Positions 23,480 through 35,112 of a stretch of DNA of 64,000 bases are shown in pieces. The DNA comes from Riptortus pedestris. Lineage: Eukaryota > Arthropoda > Insecta > Hemiptera > Alydidae. Location of the stretch: positions 203,222,501 to 203,286,500 of the forward strand of contig CM032228.1 in NCBI GenBank assembly GCA_019009955.1. The letters are read 5' to 3'. Under the pieces are notes generated by a model. That model searched no databases, was not told the DNA's origin, and worked only from the letters and a program-made list of their open reading frames with translations. The position numbers and the translations under genes are program-made. Each line of letters opens with the position of its first letter. Position 1 is the first letter of the stretch.

Positions 23480-23560
23480 TTAATTTTGTAAGGACCTCAA
23501 TTTTGTCATATACTAGGCGGGATTGGTGGATTTTAGAAGAAAGCTTTGGAAATCAAAATG
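23480..23560 (-). mobile_element. HINE-like 5' block, fragment
   Basis: GGACCTCAATTTTGTCAT followed by GGCGGGATTGGTGGATTT corresponds to the reverse-strand block between the (TA)n tract and the 5' palindrome of the family. Confidence 0.45.
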
Positions 23561-23785
23561 GCAGCATGAGAACAGCCTTTCATTTCTGCTTAGGGTAAAT
23601 GTAGAAGGGAATAAATAAGAAACCTACAGCTGGAAGAATAATGTCATTATTGTGTGAAGGCATTGTGGCGGCCTTGCTCTCCGGCCTCCAGACAGCATGG
23701 CTGCCCTTACTTCAAAGGGCAGGCTCTTTCTTATTCTACACCACTAACAGCTGGAATCTATACCAATTTGATTCAGCCTTTATTC

Positions 23786-23965
23786 GGTAACTGGGGGCTC
23801 AGGTTTGTCCTGATAAATTTGTTAAAGCTAGGATCCTCTGTTCGTTTTCGACCAGGATGGATTACTTAATCTAGTGGTGAACTCCCTAAATGATATATTT
23901 AGTCCCACGCTGGCTAGGAAAGAGTGGTAACATTACAGGCAAGGTTGCAAAAAGTGGACGGTATC
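23786..23965 (+). mobile_element. tRNA-derived SINE
   Basis: The plus-strand copy begins GGGGGCTCAGGTTTG. The B-box region reads TCTGTTCGTTTTCGACC, then ATGATATATTTAGTCCCACGCTGGCTAGG, AAGAGTGGTAACATTACAGG and GCAAAAAGTGGACGG at the tail. The order is as in the copy at 38867-39083. Moderately diverged. Confidence 0.75.
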
Positions 23966-24104
23966 ATCCGATTTCTATCCTTATCTCCTGCTCCATCTGT
24001 ACCATAATAAAATCAGTACCAGATTAACAACTTAATATGTTATTTACACAATTTTTATTAAATTACTTAGAAAATACCATTAGTTAAGAGGATGATACTC
24101 GCAG

Positions 24105-24465
24105 TATTCTCCCAATCACCCTCTTGAAAATTTTCTATACAGACTTTCGATCCGACGTATAACAACGGATGCAATTCAAAATTCCCCCCTCTAATCCTCC
24201 CCCCCCCCTCCACTGGTTCGATTTCAGCCATTAACGAACTTGATCTTTATTTTTACATAAAACGTTTAAGTATCAAGATTGTTAAAGAAAAAACACAGCC
24301 TGAACTGACAAATACACACACACATATATGTGTATGTGTATTGAAGTGTCCTAATGTTCGTCATCTCATGAGAAGGATTGATGGACTTTTGGGTAATTTT
24401 TTCGAAAATCGCGCCATTAGTAAAGAACCTTAAGCTGAATAGCTGATTTTCTTTAAGTGAACATT
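24105..24465 (-). mobile_element. HINE-like element with (CA)n in place of (TA)n
   Basis: The minus-strand order is intact: TTTCGATCCGACGTATAAC, C-runs near 24185-24215, GATTTCAGCCATTAACGAAC and CTTGATCTTTATTTTTACATAAAACG-like sequence. A short CACACACATATATGTGTATGTG tract follows, then TCGTCATCTCATGAGAAGG and GAATAGCTGATTTTC at the 5' end. The microsatellite position is conserved but its sequence has changed. The 3' terminus is missing. Confidence 0.7.
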
Positions 24466-25861
24466 GTATGTTATGTACGTTTTCTATTAATGATACAAGG
24501 GGGGGGGGCCTTTCCACATATAGTTAAAGAACTAACTAGGGGCTCGGGTGAGAAGGGCTATACATGACTCTTGAACTGGAACATTTGACATCAGTAGTTC
24601 ATGCAACTGTGCTGTGCGAGTTTGAAATAAATATTATCATATTACGAAGAATAGGAAAGAGGACAGTAGGTTTCTTAAGCTTCTTTTAATCACGATACCT
24701 TTTGTATATCCCAAAGGCTAAATGGTCAGAAGTCGGGTAGCTAACTGTTTTTTTTAATTCTTCATAGGAGGTCTAAAATTTTGCCCATCCACTATTTAAA
24801 TGTTTCGGACCCATCCAGGTATATCGAGGGTGCGGGTCTTTAAAAAGGTCCTAACATAGCCCAGGCCCTCAAAAACCCTCTTCAAAAGTAGGTGTGTCGG
24901 AAGCTTTTCATCCTTCTAATAGAAATCAGCAGGCCTTGTCGAATTTCTCACTGACGCCATGACAGTTGGGCAGGACTGGAAGTGCTTACATGTTATAGCC
25001 TACTTACTACACCTATTACTTTTGGCAGGTTTCTGAGGGATGGTCGTCTTTCTAATATTGACGTCGAGAGCAGTTCTCTCCTGTTACCTTCGTTCTTGGA
25101 CAATTTCATCCAGAAAGCAACGGATACAAGTAAATGAGACCGACTCAAAATGAAACCCCAATTAGAATATAGATCAGAAACACATCTGTATTCATCTTGG
25201 TAATTAGAAGTGAGATGCAAGATATTGGCTCTCGGTACACTGAGAGTTCAAAATTCGACTATCCGGACGTATTCCCGGAAATGTTGCTTGCCATTTCTTG
25301 GGCAGGGAATGAAGAATTCCCCAACAAAAATAAGAATCGAAATTTGGTTAGTCATGAAAACGGTGTAATCCTTGAAATAATTCCATAATATTTTTCATTT
25401 GAAAATAAATTACTTATATGATGGAACTGACATAATTTTTCTATTAGAAATGTATGTGAACCTTCCATCACGCGATTCCTGGTTTCCAATTATAGCGTAT
25501 TTATGTGCTAAAAATAAATGTCTAGAAATTGCTCAAAATATTTACTTTCCGATAAGGAGACATCGTTTTGGCTCGTTATCTAAAGCACGACAACCATTTC
25601 TTTATACACAAAACTGTTGCCATTGAAACCGTTTATATGAAAGACTGTTACTATATTTTTTAGAATTCAAATCGTTTAGCTTTCTTAGTATTTGTGAGTT
25701 TAGTAGGGTTAGTAGCGCAGCCATGTCATGGATATATAAACATTAAAGGCCTTCGAAATTCGAAATTAAACATTAAATACTAAGATAATTTAATTTAACA
25801 GGTGTCTTCAAGGAAATAGGAAGTTAATTTTTTTTTTTTTTAGAAGAAAGAATTTAAGAAA
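24466..25861. other. No gene recognised
   Basis: No motif-bearing ORF. Short ORFs at 25197-25388, 25399-25626 and 24993-25220 (minus) have no recognisable domain. Confidence 0.4.
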
Positions 25862-26790
25862 TTTAGCGGAATAGCACCTTAAGGCCTTCTTAATCACTTT
25901 AAAAGAGATGTATCGTAAGACTTTCTTAATCACATTGGAGGAATAGCACCTAAAGGCCTTCTTAATCACTTTAAAAGAGATGTATCTTAAGACTTTCTTA
26001 ATCACATTGGAGGAATAGCACCTAAAGGCCTTCTTAATCACTTTAAAAGAGATGTATCTTTAAAACTTTCTTGATCACATTGGAGGAATAGCACCTAAAG
26101 GCCTTCTTAATCACTTTAACAGAGATGTATCTTAGACTTTCTTAATCACATTGGACAAACAGCACCTAAAGGCCTTCTTAAACACTTTAAAAGTGATGTA
26201 TCTGAAGGCTTTCTAAATCACGTTGGAGGAACAGTACCTAAAGGCCTTCGTAATCACTTTGAAGGAGATATATCTTAAGGCTTTCTTAATCGCATTGAAG
26301 GAACAGCACCTAAGGGCCTTCTTAATCACTTTAAAAGAGATGTATCTTAAAGCCTCCTAAATCACTTTGGAGGAACAGCACCTGAAGGTCTTCGTAATCA
26401 CTTTGAAGGAGATATATCTTAAGGCTTTCTTAATAGCATTGAAGGAACAGCACCTAAAGGCCTTCTTGAACATTTTAAATGTGATGTATCTTAAGGCTTT
26501 CCAATTCACGTTGGAGGAACAGTACTTGAAGGCCTTCGTAATCACTTTGAAGGAGATATATCTTAAGGTTTTCTTAATCACATTGAAGGAACAGCACCTA
26601 AAAGTTAGACGGCCTATGGAAGAACAATATCTTAGAGCCATCTAAATCTCATTGGATCTCGCCTTTGAAATTATTTAGAAGAAACAATATCTTAAGGCTT
26701 TCTGAATCACGTTGGAGGAACAGTATCTGAAGGCTTTCGAAATAACATAGGATGAACTGTATCTTAAAGACTTCTAATTCACAGAGGAGT
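25862..26790. repeat. 72 bp tandem array made of two 36 bp monomers
   Basis: The array alternates two related 36 bp monomers. One carries AAAGGCCTTCTTAATCAC and AAGAGATGTATCT. The other carries AAGACTTTCTTAATCAC and TTGGAGGAATAGCACCT. About 13 dimers are visible; homogeneity is highest at the left (25862-26100) and falls to the right, where units read GGAACAGTATCTGAAGG. Because 36 and 72 are multiples of three, both strands stay open for up to about 94 codons. These ORFs are a by-product, not evidence for a protein. Confidence 0.92.
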
Positions 26791-27183
26791 AGGCGATCAG
26801 TAATATGAACGAGAACGTACTGAGAAAGTTAAAAGATAATAAGGTAAAACTGGGAAAAAGGTCAAGTTCACGGTTGAATGATGTTAAGGTCGGGAGATAA
26901 CGCTTATCTTAAGAAGTTAAATAAGTGGGACAGCCTGGAGCTTTCTGGAATTTCAATAAAGCCACTTCATAATATAGTCCGTACTCAATTCGGATGAACA
27001 AAATAGGCTCGTTCCTCTAACACCCAAAATCTTTAGAAGAATAATCTGTACTTAAGTGTTTTCGTAAGTACCTTTTATATATATTTTATATCTGCACTAA
27101 TAAAATAATGTTTAAATGAGATTTTATGTGCTACATAAACTAATACTGAAACTGAATGTATATTGTTTAGTTAACAATTTTAG
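26791..27183. other. No recognisable feature
   Basis: AT-rich sequence with no gene or repeat family recognised. A short TA tract follows at 27184-27205. Confidence 0.45.
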
Positions 27184-27238
27184 CATTGTATATATATATA
27201 TATATAAGTGTGTAGATGTTTTCAATCAGATTATTATT

Positions 27239-27745
27239 ATGTATGGTGTCGTTGTTTGTTAAGGTATGTGGTCAATGTAAGTGAAAGAAATTTTAGTCTT
27301 TGTCAATATTTCGAGAATTTTTTCTTCTCTTCTTCAGGGCTTTAAAACGACTACTACTTTATATATATATTGCGCATTGTTATTTAACTACAGTGTAACA
27401 GAGTGCTAAGGTTTCATTTAAGACATACCTAGCTCATATACACACACATAAGGGAGTGACCATGTTTAAGGTAAACAAACGAAGGGAGGGCAACCGGTGT
27501 TCCTTATGCAAATACCAGTGCAATATCAAATGTACCATAGTAGTTAAGTGATTCTATTCTTGGTAAGTACAAATAACAAACACCGCTCTGTTGTACTGTA
27601 GTTAAATAACAATGTGCACAATATATGAAGTAGTACTTGTTTTACAGCGCTGAAGAAGAGAAAATTAAATTCTAGAAATATTGGCATGGACTAAAACTTC
27701 TTTCACCAAAATTGACAACAAACCTCAACCACAACGACTCCATGT
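27239..27745. mobile_element. Foldback element, second family
   Basis: Imperfect inverted arms of about 170 bp: left about 27239-27410, right about 27575-27745. Outer anchors are ATGGTGTCGTTGT on the left and CAACGACTCCAT on the right. Inner anchors are GTTATTTAACTACAGTG and CTGTAGTTAAATAAC. Both arms contain TGAAGAAGAGAA and GAAATATTG (on opposite strands), which lie in a hammerhead-like order. No transposase. Possible origins are a MITE, or two retroelement terminal repeats in inverted orientation. Confidence 0.75.
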
Positions 27746-28347
<602 letters not shown>

Positions 28348-28806
28348 TTTTTTGAAGAAATATTTTTAATTTGAGAGAAATATTTTTGAAATTCGTCGAG
28401 ACCCGTACCAAGGTGTCCTTGCCATATGCTAAATTTGTTGCAAGAAGCAAAAAAATATAAAACAAGACTCACGTCAATCGTTTAATGATGAAATAATTAG
28501 TTCCAGTTACAGCTTAATTTGGGATACTATTACTAAGTGTTAACCATATTTCATTGATGCTGAAGGCGGAATATACTCTCATTAAATAAGTAATTAGTAT
28601 GAGTGTTATGGCATTGGTATTAATAGTTTTGGATAACTATGAGCTGTAGATTCAAATCTAATCTATTCAAAAAGTATTAATTAGTGATTCACTAAATAGT
28701 TGTTCTACCAATGTGTGGTAACTTGAAAATATCCAATTATCCTTGAGTTCCTTAGAGTACGTTATTCAATTCGGGATTATAATTTCATAACTTTTTTTTT
28801 ATAAGA
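28348..28806. other. No recognisable feature
   Basis: AT-rich sequence; nothing supportable seen. Confidence 0.45.
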
Positions 28807-29490
28807 GGTAATTTTGAACTACACGCTATACTCCTATCTCTAGAAAACCTCCAAAATGTTCAAAATCGCCAAATAATTTTATTTTCGGACTCTCTAAGTT
28901 CTTTGCTCTCTTTAAAAAACATATATTCCACTCATCCTATTATAACAAACATTTTTGAACACATTCAAAATCAACAAAATCACATAACATTGGTGTGGCT
29001 ACCAGGACATCAGAATATTGAACGAAGCACTGAAGTTGAAATGCTCGCAAAGCTGAAGACAAAAAACACCAACACTGACATTAAAAAAATAACATCGGAC
29101 AACCTACAAAACTACATTAAAACTAACATACTCCAAGAATGGCAACATGACTGGTTACTAACAGACAACAAACTCAGACAAATTAAAACTACAGTTAAGA
29201 CATGAAGTGACAAATTTGAAGTATATACACGGAGAGACGAAGTACTCCTTACGAGACTACGTATAGGTCATTCTTTCCTTACCCATGGTTACCTATTTCA
29301 AAAGAAAAGAATGCCTAACTGCAATGTGTGTAATGCTCCGCTTACAATAAAACACATACTAACAGACTGCAAAAGACGTGACCATCTAAAGACCCCTCAT
29401 GACTTACACGACTTACTTACTGAAGGTAGCCCACACATACCCATAATACTCCAACATTTACATGATATTAACATGTACTCACAAATTTAG
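28807..29490 (+). pseudogene. LINE RNase H domain and C-terminal tail, one nonsense codon
   Basis: A single frame reads through the whole stretch except for one TGA at 29203-29205, which stands where related proteins commonly have Trp. RNase H motifs in order are the Glu of ELHAIL (28816), the Asp of FSDSLSSL (28888) and WLPGHQNIE with its His at 29008. The last acidic site appears as EVEMLAK rather than the usual ADxLAK. After the stop come RRDEVLLTRLRIGHSFLTHG and a tail with PNCNVC and IKHILTDC, a C-x2-C...H...C pattern. In active I/Jockey-like elements RNase H degrades the RNA template. Confidence 0.82.
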
Positions 29491-29577
29491 AATTGTTACA
29501 TTTTAAAATCCTTTTTAATCCTTCTTAAATTAAATATTTTAAATTCCAGCTAAACTGTTTTACTGTATGTTTATGTG

Positions 29578-29700
29578 TGCGTGTGTGTGTGTATTTGCGC
29601 GTGTGTTTGTGTGTGCGTGCGTGTGAGTGTATGTGCCTGCACGCGTGTGTGTACGTGTGCATGCGAGAGTGAGTGTGTATGCATGTTTGTATGTGTGATA
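29578..29700. repeat. Imperfect (TG)n microsatellite
   Basis: GTGTGTGTGTGT-type sequence interrupted by GCG, ATG and GAG. It lies within the LINE 3' UTR. The minus-strand His/Thr-rich ORF over it is an artefact. Confidence 0.85.
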
Positions 29701-29879
29701 AAGAAAGTGAGAGCATATGATTGTAAATATTTTAGGTGTTAGAAATCTTCATTTTATTTACATACTAATTTATATTTATTTGATTTTAGTTTAGTTTTTA
29801 TCCATTGAAATTAAATAATTGTTTACGTAATTTTATTAGTCTTTACATTTTTTGTTTTTGAACTTAATGTTTTGCTTTT

Positions 29880-30120
29880 GTTTATTTATTTTATTTGTTA
29901 TTTTGAGTTTATTGTTGTTTTTCGTTGTTTGGTTATTTGATTTCGTTCTATTAATTAGTTGAGTTTTATTGAGTTGTGTTTCGTTATATTATTGCGTTCT
30001 GTTATTTAGTTGAGTGTTATTTAGTTGCGTTCCGTTATTTAGTTGTGTTTTGTTTTATTGTTGCGTTCTGTTATTTAGTCGAGTTTTGTTATTTGTTTGC
30101 GTTCTTATTTTGTATTATTT
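29880..30120. repeat. Degenerate T-rich tandem repeat
   Basis: GTTCTGTTATTTAGTTGAGT-type phrases recur with variants (TTGCGTTCCGTTATTTAG, TTGCGTTCTGTTATTTAG), separated by roughly 30-65 bp. It sits in the LINE 3' UTR just before the tail. Confidence 0.6.
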
Positions 30121-30470
30121 AATTTTTTTTTGTTTCTATTTTCATTTTGTATTTTGTTTATATAAATTGTTTTTGTTGTTTTATGAGCAATATCGCCTCG
30201 CTGCGAACGCTCCAAAATAAATAAATAAATATTGCTTACAAGAAGTTTAATATTTTGTAAATGAGATACGTGGTTGGAACTTGTTAAAGGTATTTGATTA
30301 TTGAATTTCATTCTTTGAATAAGGTTCATGTGTAATCATTAAATTATTATTTAATGATAATTGAGTTTCGCAATACTGATCGTATGACAACAATATATCA
30401 GAACAAAAACAAAAACAACGAGAATTAACTTGGAAACAAAGGTAAAAAAAAAACAAGTTATTAAAAACAA

Positions 30471-30636
30471 AATCCACTTTTTGCAAATATGGCTAATTGG
30501 GTTAGCACCATTTCTTAGCCAGAGTGGGACTAAGAAGTTTATATAGCTGAGGTGGGAATCCAACTCGCCACTTTAGGTTTACCCTTGTGAAATTAAGACC
30601 AACGCCTTAACCCTCATGTCTAGCCAGAGCCGCAAC
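30471..30636 (-). mobile_element. tRNA-derived SINE, minus-strand member of a pair
   Basis: The reverse complement contains AATCCACTTTTTGCAAATA (tail side), TTAGCCAGAGTGGGACTAAG, GCTGAGGTGGGAATCCAACTC (B-box side), then CACTTTAGGTTTACC and CCAACGCCTTAACCCTCA (A-box side). It stands head-to-head with the copy at 30715. Confidence 0.78.
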
Positions 30637-30714
30637 AAAATATAAAAACTGGTAGAGTGAAAATGTGTTTATTTTGACAAAGCTCCACTTTAGAAATCTT
30701 TAATTGGTATAACG

Positions 30715-30935
30715 GGCTCAGGTTATTCAAGTGAGTTAAAGCGTTGACTATAATCTCACTGGTAAACCTGGAGAATTCGATTCCCGCCTGGGCAATAGGA
30801 ATTTATTTAGTGACGGACTCATTAAATAAAATCCTTAGTCCTACCCTAGCTAGAAAATAGTGGTACCATGTAGATAACCCATCCCAATTAGCCATTGAAG
30901 CAAAATGTGGATGTTAATAAATAAATAATTGGCTT
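30715..30935 (+). mobile_element. tRNA-derived SINE, plus-strand member of a pair
   Basis: GGCTCAGGTTATTCAAGTGAG, given here as the diagnostic start, is followed by AAAGCGTTGACTATAATCTC and the B-box GAATTCGATTCCCGCC. The SINE body follows (GACGGACTCATTAAATAAA, CTAGCTAGAAAATAGTGG), and a tail AATGTGGATGTTAATAAATA. The B-box has one change from the best copy. Confidence 0.82.
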
Positions 30936-31439
30936 GCCATATCACATTTTAATGTGTTACCTCATTAACTGAGGTAAGCTTTAAAATAATTCTATTTTGT
31001 TGAGAATGATGTTTATTACGGCAAGTTCATTAAATTGGTTTCCAAATATTTAAAGAATTTCTTTTAGGCACTAACAATTAAGGAGTTTTCTAGCGAGGTC
31101 TGAGTGAGTTAAATAGTATCGTTTAATTTCGATATGCAAGAAGTTTTACAAATGTCTAACAGATCTGCTGGCCTGTTTTTCCATTTTTTAAAATATTTTG
31201 TTGTAGGAAGCTGACAATATATAAGCTATTTATAACTTAGGAAATGCATAGGTTCAGCTACACGTGGGCCGAAAAAGAAGGGAAAAAGAGGAGCTTATTA
31301 TAATGTCTCAACCGAAAATAGAAGGTGTAAAAATGATGTCAGACAGCTGCAGGGGGCCTCAAGAAAATTTTAACTCCGCTGCTATGTGTTTATATCATTT
31401 CATAATTTCTCAAAATTTATGAATGTTAGACCAGTTTTT
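30936..31439. other. No recognisable feature
   Basis: AT-rich sequence with no supportable gene or repeat membership. Confidence 0.45.
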
Positions 31440-32090
31440 TTTGGGGTCTGGACAGTCTGAATGGAAGAGTGACTCAGGAAGGGGGTGGGGAGGGATAGAA
31501 AGGAGAAAATCGAAAATTCCAAATATCTTCGTTACTATGAGTCAGATCGAAACATATAACCAATCTTCTTGTAAATTTATTTTTTGTTTTTCTTAAATAT
31601 TAATCTAGAGTTTAGCATTTTTTAATTTTCTGACCAGTAAGTTCCCACTTTTAGTAATCTCCATATACAAATAAGTGAATACATCATGAAGCATCTCATT
31701 CCAAGATTAAATATCAAATATTGTTCATCGGGACTTTTCTATTTGAGATGTAAACACACAATGTGATGGCGTCATTATATTAAGATTTTATTTCTTGACT
31801 CAAAAATGTTTATTTGATCAATAATGTGCTTGATACTTAAAGGCCATACTCATTCATGGTAGAAATCGGACCAGGAATAGGGCGGGGGAGGGATTATAGG
31901 AAGGGTATTTAATGATTTCAAAATATCGCCCCTATTTTTGGTCGAATCAAAACATTTTATAGAACAAATCTTATTAAATTATTAATGTTCTACAATTTTC
32001 GTTCTATATGTTCTCTCATAACTGTAATATTAAGCGAGTTATTTGCACTTTCTTGTTTTCAGCCTTCAGTAAGTCGCCTAAAATTTAATA
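31440..32090 (+). mobile_element. HINE-like element, dimeric-core subfamily
   Basis: Two core modules follow each other on the same strand. The first is about 31450-31650 (G-run, AAATATCTTCGTTACTATG, GTCAGATCGAAAC). Then comes a linker with ATTTTATTTCTTGACTC, and the second module is about 31855-32075 (ATCGGACCAGGAATAGG, TTTCAGCCTTCAGTAAG). The same order occurs at 3205-3632 and, reversed, at 12955-13430. Termini missing. Confidence 0.65.
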
Positions 32091-32529
32091 ATTACATTTA
32101 TCTTTGAGTTTTACTTTGTTGATTATCTGGAACTTTAATGGATATTCAAAAATTGCCTCACTGTCTACCATGTGCATTAAAATTCGAAAAAATACTAAAT
32201 TGTTGTTCGTTCAGTACTGGCAAATGTTATCGATAAGACTTTGAAACTATGCAACGGATGTGAAGTTTGGTGTAGATGAGTAGGTTGAGAGAAGTGATGG
32301 AGGGACTTTGCCCCGATGTAAGTGCTAAATGTTTCTTTTTTATAGGTGGCTGTGACTGTAGTTTCTTGCTAGCTTTGAAATAATAAACATAAATTAGAAA
32401 TTATTAACTCGCAAAGCCATACAGCTGCAAACGTTTACCTCAAGATTCCCTGCAAATTATAGCGCCTCATTTATAGATACTAAAATAAAGTATTAGGAAA
32501 GTTACAAACGAAGCTATTGACATTCTTAA

Positions 32530-33000
32530 CACATGTTGGCACTGTAGAACTTCGGAGCCATAATTGTTAGTCATTACACCATATATGTGTATGGTATGCA
32601 AAACTCCGTATTCGGGTCCATATTTGCTTAATATGTCACATTCATCGATCGAACAATGTGGACATACACCTCAATCGGCCTTTGGAACTATATGTTCATA
32701 GTAATTTTCAATTAGTCACAGATCCAAATTTGAAGAGTTTACCGAAATCGACCTTTGACACTGCATTCAGTTTTCCTAGTCATATCTTGCAGAGTAATTC
32801 ACAGCTTTCGGCTTTTATTAGAATATTTGTACAGGATCCCACAACCTGCCTTCGGAAGCATGTTCGGAGAGTAAATGACATTGGACCAGACCTGCACAGA
32901 ATCCTACAATTGGAACCCATATTTGCACAGTGTCCTCAATACCAAATTCGATTTCCGGAAGTGAAAATAAATTTAATTTCCAAAGAACGTAAAATAAATT
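32530..33000. repeat. Possible ancient degenerate tandem repeat
   Basis: Phrases such as TTCGGAGCCATA, CGGCCTTTGGAACTATA, CGACCTTTGACACTG, TGCCTTCGGAAGCATG and GGAACCCATATTTGCACAG recur at irregular spacing of about 30-70 bp. This is as expected from an eroded array with a unit near 35 bp. The region is also open for 123 codons on the plus strand (32658-33029), probably as a result. No protein family recognised. Confidence 0.35.
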
Positions 33001-33029
33001 GCCTAATACGGCCAACTATTAGTCAATAA

Positions 33030-34186
33030 TGTATATAGACATATTTACACTAGTACTGTGACAGTACCTTACGGATACATAATATTTGCTGTCATTTGTG
33101 CACTTTCTGGGCAATCGCTGTTCTATTCAGATAGAAAAGTAAGAGAAAGGAAATGACAGTGAGTTGGAGGTGAAGAGGGACTGTGGCTAGGAATCCCCAC
33201 TTCCTGGTTAACTAGTAGAACCTTATATTTCCATTAGTCGAAGGTGTGTCTTCACACTAGGCTAGCCACTCGGCTAGTACGCATTGGGAGTTGAGGTCAT
33301 TGAATACAATCCTGCATTATAGGCGTTTGAAACATTCGACTGGTAAATATTTTAATGCAATTGATTTATACAATAAATGAGTCAATAAAAACCCATTTGG
33401 GAAAATTGTGAGGAAGAAAACTTCAAACCCAATGCCAAAAGTAAAACTCAAAATTAAAAAGAAAGCCTGTCAGGGCGGAGCAACGGGATGGATGAATCTC
33501 TTGCATTGTATTGTAAAAAGAAGGAAACACGAATTGTAGAATTATTCACTATTATTAATTGTTTCTTGCTATTCCTCATGATCCGAATAAAACGTTATAA
33601 AGTGGTCATATAATGTTGTGTATTACCTACAACCAAACTTGACTGCAAAGTAGATTTAGTTATAGTATTTAGTAAAAAAAGAAAACAAAAACAGTACTGT
33701 AAACCTGGAAATTGCAAGTAATTCTTTCAATTATTGAATGATACTCGCTTACAGTAATAAAACAACTATAATTTTAGACTAGGATGCTTAGTGTAGGTTG
33801 AATCAGATCTTTTGACTGCATATCAGCATGTCCTTAAATTGTTTTGTTGGATAGTAGAAATACTTTCATGGAGAGAGTTTGTATGAGGGAGAATCCACAA
33901 AAGAGGTCCTCGGAGGACAGGTAAGATACATTCAGTTTTCTCAGTGGTCTAGTACTTATTTAAAGTCTTGATACGTTTTCATTAAATATCTAGAAATAAA
34001 CGAAAATGTCAGCAGCATGCTGATGCCACAGAACGTAGCCGACAATTGTTCAGATGGGTAGAGCCTTCGCCTATGCAGAGACATACCTGAGGGTGCAGCC
34101 AATAGGAACATTTATACCAAAGAAAGGTCCACGAATACAGTAGCATATGATAACTGGTGGAGTCATATGTGGCTTCGAAATTCTAC
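33030..34186. other. No gene recognised
   Basis: No supportable gene. Positions 33140-33320 are slightly richer in G+C, without an ORF. Confidence 0.4.
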
Positions 34187-34948
34187 AAAACTTCCGTCAC
34201 GCAGGGGCTGCGTAAACTAAGCAGATTTCCCGTGTGAAGTATAACAATAGATCTACATACCGGTAACAAATTACCACCGTGAACATTAAGTGATTAACTA
34301 CAAACTATAATAAGAAACCTCCCGACGGAAAGCATCTGAAATGTAAACAAACAGTTCTGCCAACTTCTTAACGTAAAGAAAAACAATTACTGTAATATAT
34401 CTGAATATAACGTATTAATTTGGTTGAAAACTATTTAATATGTCAAGTACAGTAATTTATAATGAATCAGAATAATTTTTATCTCCAAAATCTTAAGAAG
34501 CGAGGGGGAGGGGGTCACCAGAACATATTTGCCTGTATCTCGTATAATAATTGAAAACAATATTTGGTATTTAAGCTTCGATTGATGTGGTTTATTACAT
34601 AACCGAGTATTTTTTTTATGTAACATGAGTAGAAGTAGGGGGTTTGCTGAAGGCAGAAGACTGAAAAAGGCAAACATCTCGGTTTTTATTCTAGATAAAA
34701 ACACAGGTATATAACAATATTTATAGTACATTTAATTTACAATACGATTGGCTTTATACGATGTTTTGATCCAACGTAAAGTAACGGAGATATTTCGAAT
34801 TTCCGAAAATCCCCCCTCTAAACCCCCCTCCCCTCCCACTGGTCCGATTTCAGCCATTAACGAACTTGATCTGTCTTTATACATAAAACGTTTAAATAAC
34901 GAGTTTGGTAATGATTAAAAAAAAATGCGACCGCTAGAGCGTTAGCAG

Positions 34949-35013
<65 letters not shown>

Positions 35014-35112
35014 TATGTATGTATATCATTTTGAACGGACCTCGTTTTTGTCCAAATCTCGTAATTTGTATGACCTCAATAGCTGATTTACCTTAAGGGA
35101 AATCTGCTAAAA
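34187..35112 (-). mobile_element. HINE-like element, full-length minus copy
   Basis: One of the most complete copies (about 925 bp). The 3' end lies at the left: ACTTCCGTCACGCAGGGGCTGCG carries the stem-loop, followed by ACTAAGCAGATTTCCC. The core follows with G/C-runs near 34500-34515 and 34805-34835, then the hairpin region CGACCGCTAGAGCG (about 34929) and (TA)n at about 34952-35009. The 5' end is at the right, GCTGATTTACC and GGGAAATCTGCT, ending near 35108. No coding capacity. Confidence 0.85.

Larger units (their letters stand above)
28807..30228 (+). mobile_element. LINE 3' part: RNase H, tail and 3' UTR
   Basis: A 5'-truncated non-LTR retrotransposon that starts within the RNase H domain. 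Coding sequence runs to a TAG at 29488-29490. An unusual 3' UTR of about 740 bp follows, including a (TG)n-rich stretch (29578-29700) and T-rich degenerate repeats (about 29880-30120). The element ends at CGCTCCAAAATAAATAAATAAAT-type sequence near 30228, a short AATA-repeat tail. No clear target duplication found. Confidence 0.78.

Noticed and set aside
29525..29716. Histidine/threonine-rich minus-strand ORF
   Set aside because: It is the (TG)n microsatellite of the LINE 3' UTR read in reverse.
32658..33029. A 123-codon ORF as a gene
   Set aside because: No domain or splice structure is visible, and the region looks like an eroded tandem repeat, which can keep a frame open by chance.
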